Source of the DNA: VRUE01 sp963805475
GTDB taxonomy: Bacteria > Actinomycetota > Thermoleophilia > Solirubrobacterales > 70-9
Assembly (NCBI GenBank): GCA_963805475.1
Contig: CAWDUO010000009.1
Coordinates: 1 to 64,000 of the forward strand
Length of the DNA: 64,000 bases
Direction: 5' to 3'
Position numbers and translations under genes: made by a program. Positions 16,667 to 23,542 of the stretch are shown in pieces (the first letter of the stretch is position 1; every line of letters starts with the position of its first letter). Under the pieces are notes generated by a model. That model made no database searches. It saw only the letters and a list, made by a program, of their open reading frames with translations, and was not told the origin of the DNA.

Positions 16667-16697
16667 ACCCTACAGGATGAATGAGACTCGTTCTCTT
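16667..16697 (-). promoter_or_regulatory. Promoter with candidate Zur operator upstream of the metal-uptake operon
   Basis: On the minus strand TG-TAGGGT (16674-16667) forms an extended -10. Immediately upstream, at 16679-16695, is GAGAACGAGTCTCATTC, with partial dyad symmetry (GAGA and TCTC arms), placed where it would cover the -35. Fur-type operators are AT-rich 7-1-7 dyads; this one is only a partial match, so the assignment rests on position. Confidence 0.35.
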
Positions 16698-16835
16698 TTC
16701 GTCCTGCGAATAGCGACCCGGCTTGTTCACGCCTCGCGCCACCCGTAGGCCCGCCGCCGAATCCGTGCATTGCCGCAGCCGATGCGGGGGGTGACGCGGA
16801 TGCCGGCGCCGCGCCGTGCTGCCACGGTTTTGCGC

Positions 16836-17430
16836 ATGAGCGCGGGTCACGTGGTGGTTCTCGGCGGAGGGTTCGACCTGCGCCTGCTGGCTGGCAACCC
16901 GGCCGGGATCACGCTCGTCTCCGATAGCGACCACTTCCTCTTCAAGCCGAACTCGATCTACGTCCCGTTCGGGATGGACCTGGAGAAGCTGAAGGTGCCG
17001 CTGGCCAAGCCGGCGGCGCGCAAGGACATCGAGCTGGTCCAGGCGAAGGCGCACGGAATCGACCCTGACCCCCGCAGGGTCGAGGTCGACGGGCGCTCGA
17101 TCCCCTACGACTTCCTCGTCGTCGCCACCGGCGCCGACATGCGCGCCGAGGAGGTCCCCGGCCTCGGCGAGCACGCGATCAGCCCCTGGACGCCGGCCGA
17201 GATGCTGCGCCTGCGAGAGGGGTTCGAGGGATTGCGCGAGGCGGCGAGCGCGAGCGAGCGCCGGCGCGTCCTCTTCGTCGTCCCGCCGAACAACAAGTGC
17301 GCCGGGCCGCTGTACGAGATCGCCTTCATGCTCGACACCTGGCTGCGCCGCAAGGGCGCCCGCGAGCGCACCGAGATCGCCTGGTCGACCTTCGAGAGCA
17401 GCTACATCCAGGCCTTCGGCCCGCGCCTTA
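16836..17430 (+). pseudogene. Truncated NAD(P)/FAD-dependent oxidoreductase (SQR/NDH-2-like)
   Basis: The start MSAGHVVVLGGGF is a dinucleotide-binding motif, followed by ITLVSDSDHFLFKPNSIYVP, VEVDGRSIPYDFLVVATGAD and FVVPPNNKCAGPLYEIAFML, all typical of sulfide:quinone or type II NADH dehydrogenase-like flavoproteins. About 8 residues are missing right after the GGGF turn, and the frame leaves the family after SSYIQAFGPRL at about 17426, roughly half the normal length of ~400. A 9-bp inverted repeat (17418-17426 with 17440-17448) sits at the break and the next gene's promoter follows. Probably a deletion remnant. Confidence 0.7.
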
Positions 17431-17464
17431 ACCGAAGCTGCGCGGGCCGGCGGTGGCCGCGACC

Positions 17465-17470
17465 TAAGAT
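17465..17470 (+). promoter_or_regulatory. -10 element TAAGAT of a leaderless transcript
   Basis: TAAGAT ends 7 bases before GTG 17477. The same hexamer at the same distance precedes the phzF-like gene at 18743. Confidence 0.6.
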
Positions 17471-17476
17471 CTGTCC

Positions 17477-18253
17477 GTGAGGAGGATCCCGATCGCAACG
17501 GCGCTGCTCTGCCTGGCGTTGGCCGGCGCGGCCGTCGCCCACGCCGAGATCTTCGGCGGCAAGGACCTCTTCGTCAAGTTCTCCGGCGGCTTCGCGCCGC
17601 ACGCGCTGCCGCGCGACCGCGACGTCCCGGTCACCGTCCACCTCGACACGGCGATCGGGACCGGCAACGGAAACGCCCCGCCGCGGCTGCGCCGGATCTC
17701 CTTCGGCGTCAACCGCTACGGGCGGATCACGACGAAGGGCCTCCCCAGCTGCCGCGCCGCGGAGCTCGAGTCGACCAGCTCGGCCCTGGCGCTGGCCCGC
17801 TGTCGCAGCGCCCTCGTCGGCCACGGCGGCTTCGGCGCCGACCTCGAACTCCCCGGTCGCGAACCGGTGCGGGTCCACGGCCAGGCGCTCGCCTTCAACG
17901 GGCGCTCCCATGGCCATCAAACGATCCTGCTCCACGTCTATGCCTCGGCGCCGGCCGACGTCACCGTCGTGCTCCCCTTCGAGCTCCGCCACCCGCGCCG
18001 CGGCAAGTTCGGCACCGAGCTCTCCGCCAAGGTGCCGCGGCTCGCCGCCGACCTCGGCTACGTCACCGACGTCTCGCTCACCTTCGACCGGCGCTACAGC
18101 TACCGCGGCAGGCGCTACAGCTTCCTCAGCGCCCGCTGCGCCGCCCCCGCCGGCTTCCCCGGCGCGATCTTCTCCTTCACCCGCGGGACCTTCGCCTTCG
18201 CCGGCGGCAAGAAGATCGTCACCACGCTCGTCCGCAACTGCACCGTCCGCTGA
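17477..18253 (+). CDS. Hypothetical secreted protein
   Basis: 258 residues. Signal peptide about 1-24 (MRRIPIATALLCLALAGAAV then AHAEIFGG). The mature domain is beta-rich and contains several Arg/Tyr-rich strands (RRYSYRGRRYSFLSARC), four Cys (two of them near the C-terminus) and many short Gly turns, with no catalytic motif I can name. Actinobacteria of this group often carry several such exported proteins of unknown function. GTG 17477 is supported by the leaderless promoter. Confidence 0.7.
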   Translation: MRRIPIATALLCLALAGAAVAHAEIFGGKDLFVKFSGGFAPHALPRDRDVPVTVHLDTAIGTGNGNAPPRLRRISFGVNRYGRITTKGLPSCRAAELESTSSALALARCRSALVGHGGFGADLELPGREPVRVHGQALAFNGRSHGHQTILLHVYASAPADVTVVLPFELRHPRRGKFGTELSAKVPRLAADLGYVTDVSLTFDRRYSYRGRRYSFLSARCAAPAGFPGAIFSFTRGTFAFAGGKKIVTTLVRNCTVR

Positions 18254-18267
18254 GCGAGGGGCCCCGC

Positions 18268-18651
18268 CTAGCGCGCGTATTCGTCGCTGTACTTTTCGGC
18301 TTCTTCGATGCCGCGCTGGGCTTCTTCCTTGCCCTTTTCGATTCCCTTCTGAGCTTCCTTCTTGCCCCTTTCGATGCCCTTCTGGGCTTGGGCCGAGCCG
18401 CCGTTGACGCCCTGCTTCACTTCTTCTTCGGCTTCGGAGAAGCCCTTCTTCACTTCTTCCTTGGCCTTTTCGATCCCCTGCTTCGCTTCTTCGGCGCCCT
18501 TTTCGATCCGTTCCTGGGCTTCGCTGCTGCTGCTGTTGTCGCTGCTGCCGCCGCAGCCCGCCCAGGCGACCCCGGCGACGCCGATCGACAGGGCGATGAG
18601 CAGGGCGGGCAGGCGCCGCGCCCTCACTCGCTTCGTCTCTTGCTCGGACAC
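18268..18651 (-). CDS. Small lipoprotein with repeated Lys/Glu helical heptads
   Basis: 127 residues from GTG 18651 (GGAG 8 bases upstream). N-terminal basic stretch, hydrophobic segment and lipobox-like VAWAGC followed by a Ser/Asn linker. The remaining ~80 residues are repeats of the type KGIEKAKEEVKKGFSEAEEE and KGIERGKKEAQKGIEKGKEE, an amphipathic charged helix or coiled coil. It resembles apolipoprotein- or LEA-like proteins in pattern only. It is divergent from the phzF-like gene. Likely tethered outside the membrane; role unknown. Confidence 0.7.
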   Translation of the reverse strand: MSEQETKRVRARRLPALLIALSIGVAGVAWAGCGGSSDNSSSSEAQERIEKGAEEAKQGIEKAKEEVKKGFSEAEEEVKQGVNGGSAQAQKGIERGKKEAQKGIEKGKEEAQRGIEEAEKYSDEYAR

Positions 18652-18730
18652 TTCAGCTCCTCTCGTGGGGATGACGGACACGCAGGCGATCGATTCTCCC
18701 GCACAGATCGCCGAAGTCCAAGAGCCGATC

Positions 18731-18736
18731 TAAGAT
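18731..18736 (+). promoter_or_regulatory. -10 element TAAGAT of a leaderless transcript
   Basis: TAAGAT ends 7 bases before GTG 18743, identical in sequence and spacing to the element at 17465. Confidence 0.6.
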
Positions 18737-18742
18737 CGACCG

Positions 18743-19402
18743 GTGTCGGGCCCGCACGTCCTCCGCGTCTTCGTCAACGAGGACGGCGAGTGGGGCAACC
18801 CGCTCGGCGTCTTCCTCGACGGCGCGGCGGTGCCGGAGCGGCGGCGGCAGGAGGTCGCGGGCGAGCTCGGCTTCAGTGAGACCGTCTTCGTCGAGGACCG
18901 CGCAGCCGGCCGGCTGCGGATCTACACCCCGAAGGTGGAGCTTCCCTTCGCCGGCCACCCCACGGTCGGCGCCGCCTGGCTGCTGGCCCGGGAAGGCTCG
19001 CCGGTGGCGGCGCTGCAGACGCCGGCCGGGGAGGTCGCCGTGCGCTACGCGGGCGCCGAGACCTTCGTCGCGGCGCGGCCCGAGTGGGCGCCGCCGTTCG
19101 AGTACCGGCGCCTGGGCTCGCCGGCGGCGGTCCGCGGGCTCGACGCCGCGGCGGCGCGCGCCAACACCTACGCCTGGGCCTGGATCGACGAGGCGGCGGG
19201 GACGGTGCGGGCGCGCTCCTTCGTCCCCGAGGCCGGGATCGCCGAGGACGAGGCGACCGGCTCGGCGGCGATCGGCCTCTGCGCCCGCCTCGCCCGGCCG
19301 CTCGTCATCCACCAGGGCCACGGCTCGGTACTGCGCTGTTTGCCGGCCGGCGGCGGGCGGGTAGAGGTGGGCGGTGGCACACGCCTGGTCGAATCTCGAT
19401 AG
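18743..19402 (+). CDS. PhzF-family isomerase-like protein
   Basis: 219 residues, a little shorter than the usual 260-300. Family features: start HVLRVFVNEDGEWGNPLGVF, catalytic Glu region AGELGFSETVFVED, substrate loop LPFAGHPTVGAAWLL, and the C-terminal PEAGIAEDEATGSAA. PhzF itself isomerises a phenazine precursor, but most members have unknown substrates and there are no phenazine genes nearby, so no specific function is assigned. Confidence 0.85.
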   Translation: MSGPHVLRVFVNEDGEWGNPLGVFLDGAAVPERRRQEVAGELGFSETVFVEDRAAGRLRIYTPKVELPFAGHPTVGAAWLLAREGSPVAALQTPAGEVAVRYAGAETFVAARPEWAPPFEYRRLGSPAAVRGLDAAAARANTYAWAWIDEAAGTVRARSFVPEAGIAEDEATGSAAIGLCARLARPLVIHQGHGSVLRCLPAGGGRVEVGGGTRLVESR

Positions 19403-19526
19403 CGTGCGCCGGGCTCGGCGGCCTTGACGAGAGTCGCGTCGCCCGGGCGTTGTTCGCGTCCGCCTCACGGCGTGGCACGCATTTGCAGGGGTCGCCGCCG
19501 GCGACGCAACGACACAGAGGGGGCGC

Positions 19527-20276
19527 ATGTCCACGCTATCTGAGCAAGATCTCGAGGTTCACCTGCCGCGCGCGGGCTCGTTCGGGCTCGCGCAGGACGA
19601 GGAGTACTTCGAGATCGAGGAGGACGGACGGCGGCGGCGCCTGCGCTGCCACGACTACGGCGAGATCTACTCCGTCCCGGGCCTGTACGAGCGGATCTTC
19701 GCCGAGGTGCTGAGCTGCCGCTCGCCGCGGGTCGTCGTCGACCTGCTCGACGAGACGCTGGAGCGCGAGGACGAGGATCCGGGCGAGCTGCGCGCGGTCG
19801 ACCTCGGCGCCGGCAACGGGATGGTCGCCGAGGAGCTGGACCGCATCGGCGCGGAGGAGATCGTCGGCGTCGACCTGCTCGAGGAGGCCAAGGAGGCCGC
19901 CGAACGCGACCGCCCGGGGCTCTACGACGCCTATCACGCGCTGGATCTGACCGAGCTCGACGCGGACGTGCGCGAGGAGCTCGAGGGGCGGGGCTTCAAC
20001 TGCCTCACCTGCGTCGCCGCGCTCGGCTTCGGCGACATGCCGCCCGACGCCTTCCGCGCCGCCTACGACCTGGTGGCCCCCGGCGGCTGGATCGCCTTCA
20101 ACATCCGCGACAAGTTCCTGGAAAACGGCGACGCGAGCGGCTTCTCCCGCCTGCTCGACGAGCTGTTCCAGAGCGGCGAGCTGACCGAGCACGCCCGCCA
20201 CCGCTACCGCCATCGCGTCTCGGTGGAGGGCGAGCCGCTCTACTACGTAGCCGTGATCGCGCAGAAGGCACGGTAG
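19527..20276 (+). CDS. Class I SAM-dependent methyltransferase
   Basis: 249 residues. ATG 19527 follows an AGAGGGGG ribosome site. The SAM-binding motif I is RAVDLGAGNGMVAEEL (about 88-103), with acidic motif II EIVGVDLLEEA and a later strand GWIAFNIRDKF. The ~85 residues before the fold include HDYGEIYSVPGLYERIF and may contact the substrate, which is not identifiable. It stands alone, with about 100 bases on both sides. Confidence 0.8.
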   Translation: MSTLSEQDLEVHLPRAGSFGLAQDEEYFEIEEDGRRRRLRCHDYGEIYSVPGLYERIFAEVLSCRSPRVVVDLLDETLEREDEDPGELRAVDLGAGNGMVAEELDRIGAEEIVGVDLLEEAKEAAERDRPGLYDAYHALDLTELDADVREELEGRGFNCLTCVAALGFGDMPPDAFRAAYDLVAPGGWIAFNIRDKFLENGDASGFSRLLDELFQSGELTEHARHRYRHRVSVEGEPLYYVAVIAQKAR

Positions 20277-20378
20277 TCGGGGGGCGCTCAGCCGGCGTTT
20301 GAACGCTTGATACTCTGAATCGTCTGGACCGGTAAGGGCTTTAACCCATACCGCCGGTCCGGCAAGGAGCGTTACCCG

Positions 20379-21437
20379 ATGTCGTTGGTTCCTCGCAGGC
20401 TGCGCTCGCTTTGGAGAGGCGGGGATCAGGCCGCCTCGGACGCGGACCAGACGCTCTCCGAGTCCGACCAGACCAGCTCGGACTCAGACCAGAGCCTCTC
20501 CGAGCGGGATCGGGCGGCGGCGCTGGCCGACCAGGAGGTCTCCGATCGCGAACAGGCGCTGGCCGATCGCCAGCTGGCGGCGGCGGAGCCGGCGGAGCGC
20601 ACGGGGCGCCTTCCCGAGTACGAACGCGCACACAGCAAGCGCGACGAAGGGACGATGTCGCGGGTGGCGACCGGGGCCGCTCGCACGCTGATCTCGACCC
20701 AGCGCGACGGGCAGGCGGAGCGGCGCGACGAGATCGCCAGGAACCGAGACCGCATCGCCGCCGAGCGCGACACAGCCGCCGACCTGGCTGACAGGGAGGC
20801 CGAGACGCTCGCCCGCGACGCCGGAGATCTCAGCGCGGCCGCCGCGGCGGCGTTGGACTCCGCGGCAAGGGGGCGCACCCTCGCGGCTGTCGCCCGGGAA
20901 AGGGCCGCGGCCGACCGCGAACGAGCGGCCCAGGATCGCGAGGCGGCGGCCCAGGATCGCGAGTACCTGCACCGCGAGATGGAGCGATCCCAGCTCGACG
21001 AGGTCACCGGGGGCTACCGCCGGGGAATGGGCGAAATCCTCCTGCGCCACGAGTTGGTGCGCGCCACCCGCACCGACGGAAGCGTCGCCCTTGTCTTCAT
21101 CGACGTCGACGGCCTCAAGGAGGTCAACACCCGCGCCGGACACGCCGCCGGCGACGCGCTGCTGCGCGGCGCCTTCGAGACAGTCAGGGGGAGGCTGCGG
21201 CCCTACGATCCGATCGTGCGCTGGGGCGGGGACGAGTTCGTCTGCACTGTCTCCGGCGCCTCACTCGACGAAGCCCGGGAGCGTATGGAGCGGGTGCAAG
21301 CCGACCTGGCGCAACTCGACCCCGCCGTCACCATCAGCTTCGGCCTCGCTGAGATGGAGGTCGACGACACCCTGGAGGAGATGACCGAGCGCGCCGACGC
21401 CGCCCAGCGCCAGGCGAAGCAGAGCAGGGACCCGTAG
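20379..21437 (+). CDS. Diguanylate cyclase (GGDEF) with N-terminal heptad-repeat domain
   Basis: 352 residues. The C-terminal ~160 residues are a GGDEF domain: LDEVTGGYRRGMGEILLRHE, VFIDVDGLKEVNTRAGHAAG and active-site RWGGDEFVC, so it should make c-di-GMP. No RxxD inhibitory site is evident before GGDEF. The first half is unusual: seven heptads such as SDADQTL, SESDQTS, SDSDQSL, SERDRAA, ALADQEV, then more DRE-rich repeats near 190 (ADRERAAQDREAAAQDREY). It has no membrane segment and probably forms a long coiled coil. ATG has AAGGAG upstream. Confidence 0.88.
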   Translation: MSLVPRRLRSLWRGGDQAASDADQTLSESDQTSSDSDQSLSERDRAAALADQEVSDREQALADRQLAAAEPAERTGRLPEYERAHSKRDEGTMSRVATGAARTLISTQRDGQAERRDEIARNRDRIAAERDTAADLADREAETLARDAGDLSAAAAAALDSAARGRTLAAVARERAAADRERAAQDREAAAQDREYLHREMERSQLDEVTGGYRRGMGEILLRHELVRATRTDGSVALVFIDVDGLKEVNTRAGHAAGDALLRGAFETVRGRLRPYDPIVRWGGDEFVCTVSGASLDEARERMERVQADLAQLDPAVTISFGLAEMEVDDTLEEMTERADAAQRQAKQSRDP

Positions 21438-21450
21438 CTCTAGCCGATGC

Positions 21451-21780
21451 TCAAAGCCCGAGGCCGCCCACACCCCGCTCGCCCCAGCCTAGGTGGTGCG
21501 CCAACTCGTGCCTCAGCGTCCGCTCGACCTGGCGGGCCAGCAGCTCCCGATCGTGCCCGAAGTCGCGCTCCAGCGTGTCGCGGTAGATGACGATCCGATC
21601 CTCGAAGTTCTCGCGCGCCACCCCGTCGCCGAAGTACTGACCGTAGGCATGCACCTCTCTCCCCCGGTCGGAGACGACAACCGCCACCTTCGTCAGCACC
21701 TCCTGGAATTCCTCAGGCAGCCCGTCGATCGCATCGACCACCATGGATTCGAAGTAGTCGAGCTCGCGGTCGTCGGGCAT
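21451..21780 (-). CDS. Small zincin-like metallopeptidase family protein
   Basis: 109 residues with TLRHELAHHLGWGE, an HExxH-type zinc motif with a third ligand likely in the following residues. Preceded by IVIYRDTLERDFGHDRELLAR. This matches the short actinobacterial/proteobacterial group of putative zincins (PF06262-like) of unknown target. Converges on the GGDEF gene. Confidence 0.82.
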   Translation of the reverse strand: MPDDRELDYFESMVVDAIDGLPEEFQEVLTKVAVVVSDRGREVHAYGQYFGDGVARENFEDRIVIYRDTLERDFGHDRELLARQVERTLRHELAHHLGWGERGVGGLGL

Positions 21781-21786
21781 GCGACA

Positions 21787-21792
21787 ACGGTA
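21787..21792 (-). promoter_or_regulatory. -10 element TACCGT of a leaderless transcript
   Basis: Read on the minus strand, TACCGT ends 7 bases before the ATG at 21780. Confidence 0.5.
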
Positions 21793-21815
21793 ACCAGAAT
21801 CACCTTCCGACAGGG

Positions 21816-21860
21816 ATGGGGCGGGCTGGACTCGAACCAGCGACCGACGGATTGTGAGTC
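21816..21860 (-). repeat. Partial copy of the tRNA(CAU) 3' half (attachment-site-like direct repeat)
   Basis: 45 bp identical at 44 positions to 22626-22670, which covers the anticodon loop through the 3' end of the tRNA at 22627-22700, in the same orientation. The single difference is in the anticodon (CAC instead of CAU). The 5' half of a tRNA is absent here, so this is a fragment. It bounds an ~810-bp segment with two genes, as expected when an element integrates at a tRNA 3' end. Confidence 0.75.
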
Positions 21861-21924
21861 GACCGGAATCCGTCTATAGAGCCGAATCGGCCACGAAAGA
21901 GCCGTTCTCCTCCGCCGGTTCGGA

Positions 21925-22278
21925 CTACGCTGCGATCGGATGGCCGCCCGAGTCGCGAGCCTCGATATGGGCGCGAGGGGGCAGCTGCACGGTGCCTCGA
22001 TCGAGACGGCGGAAGCGAAGCAGAAGCGCCGCCACGGCCCGAGACCAGCGCGCGAAGCCGTGCGCTTCCTCGGGTTGGACCAGCAGCTCATGCCCATCGG
22101 GATAGACGATCACGACGGGATCGCCGTCGAACAGCGCACGCGTCGCCATCTCCCCCTGATGAGGATTGTCGGCCGAGATGAAGTGCGCCCGGTTCGGATA
22201 GCGGGCGGCCAACTCTTCGTTCTCAATGCCGGCGAGAACCCTCTCGGTCGCGGGATCGATGTTGGCATCCTGGCTCAT
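21925..22278 (-). CDS. Hypothetical protein, second gene of tRNA-flanked cassette
   Basis: 117 residues from ATG 22278, which overlaps the stop of the preceding gene (ATGA); an ATG at 22290 is also in frame. Sequence includes ERVLAGIENEELAARYPNRA, ALFDGDPVVIVYPDGHELLV and a basic helix RWSRAVAALLLRFRRLDRG. No family recognised. Translational coupling to the next gene upstream suggests the two products act together. Confidence 0.55.
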   Translation of the reverse strand: MSQDANIDPATERVLAGIENEELAARYPNRAHFISADNPHQGEMATRALFDGDPVVIVYPDGHELLVQPEEAHGFARWSRAVAALLLRFRRLDRGTVQLPPRAHIEARDSGGHPIAA

Positions 22279-22592
22279 GACTCCCGCCATTGTCTCACGA
22301 TCTCCGGAGCCTCCGCCTTGGCTTTCTTGATCGCCGCCGCCATCGCCTCATTCTGAGAGCCGAAATCGAGAACGGCCGGCGCCTGCTTCCCGTCGGCTCG
22401 CGTATATTCGTGCTCATGGTGCTCATCGACCGCGTCGGCGTTGTCCCAAAGGCGCACGGTCGTCCATTCCCCGTCCCCAAAGGTCTCCAGCGTGATCGCA
22501 TAGGACACCGGCGGCGGAGGCTCGCTGCGCCGATACCGGATTCGGATGTCCGGTTCCACATCGATGAAGATCTCTCGGTCGGTCGGGACCAC
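22275..22592 (-). CDS. Hypothetical protein with HHEHEY motif, first gene of tRNA-flanked cassette
   Basis: 105 residues from GTG 22592. It has a small beta-rich pattern: VSYAITLETFGDGEWTTVRL, WDNADAVDEHHEHEYTRADG, then a C-terminal helix AMAAAIKKAKAEAPEIVRQW. This resembles a group of ~100-residue proteins of unknown function with a His-rich turn. The start is uncertain; an internal GTG is also possible. Its position with the coupled gene inside direct repeats suggests a mobile two-gene unit. Confidence 0.55.
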   Translation of the reverse strand: MVPTDREIFIDVEPDIRIRYRRSEPPPPVSYAITLETFGDGEWTTVRLWDNADAVDEHHEHEYTRADGKQAPAVLDFGSQNEAMAAAIKKAKAEAPEIVRQWRES

Positions 22593-22626
22593 AGACAGAG
22601 GCTCTCAGAATCTCCGGCGCGCGAAA

Positions 22627-22700
22627 TGGGGCGGGCTGGACTCGAACCAGCGACCGACGGATTATGAGTCCGCTGCTCTGACCAACTGAGCTACCGCCCC
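22627..22700 (-). tRNA. tRNA with CAU anticodon (elongator Met or Ile2)
   Basis: 74 nt. Acceptor GGGGCGG (minus strand, from 22700) pairs with CCGCCCC. D-arm GCTCAGTTGGTCAGAGC, anticodon stem GCGGA/TCCGT with loop CTCATAA, and T-arm GCTGGTTCGAGTCCAGC. Discriminator A at 22627; CCA is not encoded. CAU anticodons serve initiator Met, elongator Met or lysidine-modified Ile2; the paired first acceptor base argues against the initiator. The other two cannot be separated by eye. Confidence 0.9.
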
Positions 22701-22710
22701 TCGGGGCCGA

Positions 22711-23538
22711 TTATCGCTCAGGGGCGGGGTGCTCGCTCGACGCGATGAAGTCGCGGATCTGGGCGGCGAGCTTTTGGGGCTCCTGGGCCATGAAGGCGTG
22801 GCCGCCGCCCTCGAAGAGGTGGGGCGGGTCGGCGCTCAGGGCAGTGGCCAGGAGCGCGGCGTTCTCGGGCGGGATGACGACGTCCTCCTCGCCCGCCGCG
22901 ACGAGGGTCGGGGCGGCGATCGACGCCAGGCGCGCGTCCGCCGGCTCGGTGTGCCAGCGACGCATCAGCTCCTGCTGGGCGTCGAGGGCATCCGGGTCGA
23001 GAACGGCGCGGGCGGCGGCGACCACGTCGCCGAACCGGGCGTCGATCGGCTCGGCGACCCCCGGCGGGAAGAGCAGGCCGATCAGTCGGGTCGCCTGCTC
23101 GCGCGGCGTGCCGCCGCGATCGTAGAGGCGCGCGATCGTCGCCGGGTCGGCGAGCTTCGCGCCAGGTCCGCCGGGGTCGGTGGCGAGGAGGACCAGCGCG
23201 CTCACCCGTCCCGGCGCGAGCGCCGCCAGCTGCTGGGCGACGAAGCCGCCCATCGACCAGCCGAGCACCGCGGCGCGCTCGATCTCCAGGCGGTCGAGCA
23301 GCGCCAGGCAGTCGCCGGCGAGGCTCGCCGCCGTGATCTCCGCCGGGTCGCCCAGCCCCGACTCCCCCATGCCGCGGTTGTCGGGGCAGATCACGGTGAG
23401 GTCGCGAGCCAGCTCGCCGAGGAAGGTCGGGTCCCAGTCGGCGGCGGTCGCCGCGTAGCCGTTGATCGCCAGCAGCGGCGGGCCGTCGCCGCGCCGCGTC
23501 CAGGCGATCGACGCCGTGCCGGTGTCGAGGCGCGGCAT
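22711..23538 (-). CDS. Alpha/beta hydrolase
   Basis: 275 residues. Oxyanion region PPLLAINGYAATAADW, strand VICPDNRGMGESG, nucleophile elbow VLGWSMGGFVAQQ (Ser), acid in APTLVAAGEEDVVIPPE and catalytic His in FEGGGHAFMAQEP. Substrate unknown. Four bases downstream of the flavin monooxygenase gene in the same direction, so the two may act on the same aromatic or lactone compound. GTG or ATG starts beyond 23538 are unlikely because of that close spacing. Confidence 0.88.
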   Translation of the reverse strand: MPRLDTGTASIAWTRRGDGPPLLAINGYAATAADWDPTFLGELARDLTVICPDNRGMGESGLGDPAEITAASLAGDCLALLDRLEIERAAVLGWSMGGFVAQQLAALAPGRVSALVLLATDPGGPGAKLADPATIARLYDRGGTPREQATRLIGLLFPPGVAEPIDARFGDVVAAARAVLDPDALDAQQELMRRWHTEPADARLASIAAPTLVAAGEEDVVIPPENAALLATALSADPPHLFEGGGHAFMAQEPQKLAAQIRDFIASSEHPAPER

Positions 23539-23542
23539 CGCC

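Noticed and set aside
11371..21450. Shared 17-mer CGTAGCTCTAGCCGATG at 11371 and 21434
   Set aside because: Both copies follow a stop codon, but only one is in front of a gene; with skewed composition this may be chance, and no structure supports it.
21816..21900. A second complete tRNA gene
   Set aside because: Only the 3' half matches; no acceptor 5' strand or D-arm can be formed from the upstream sequence.
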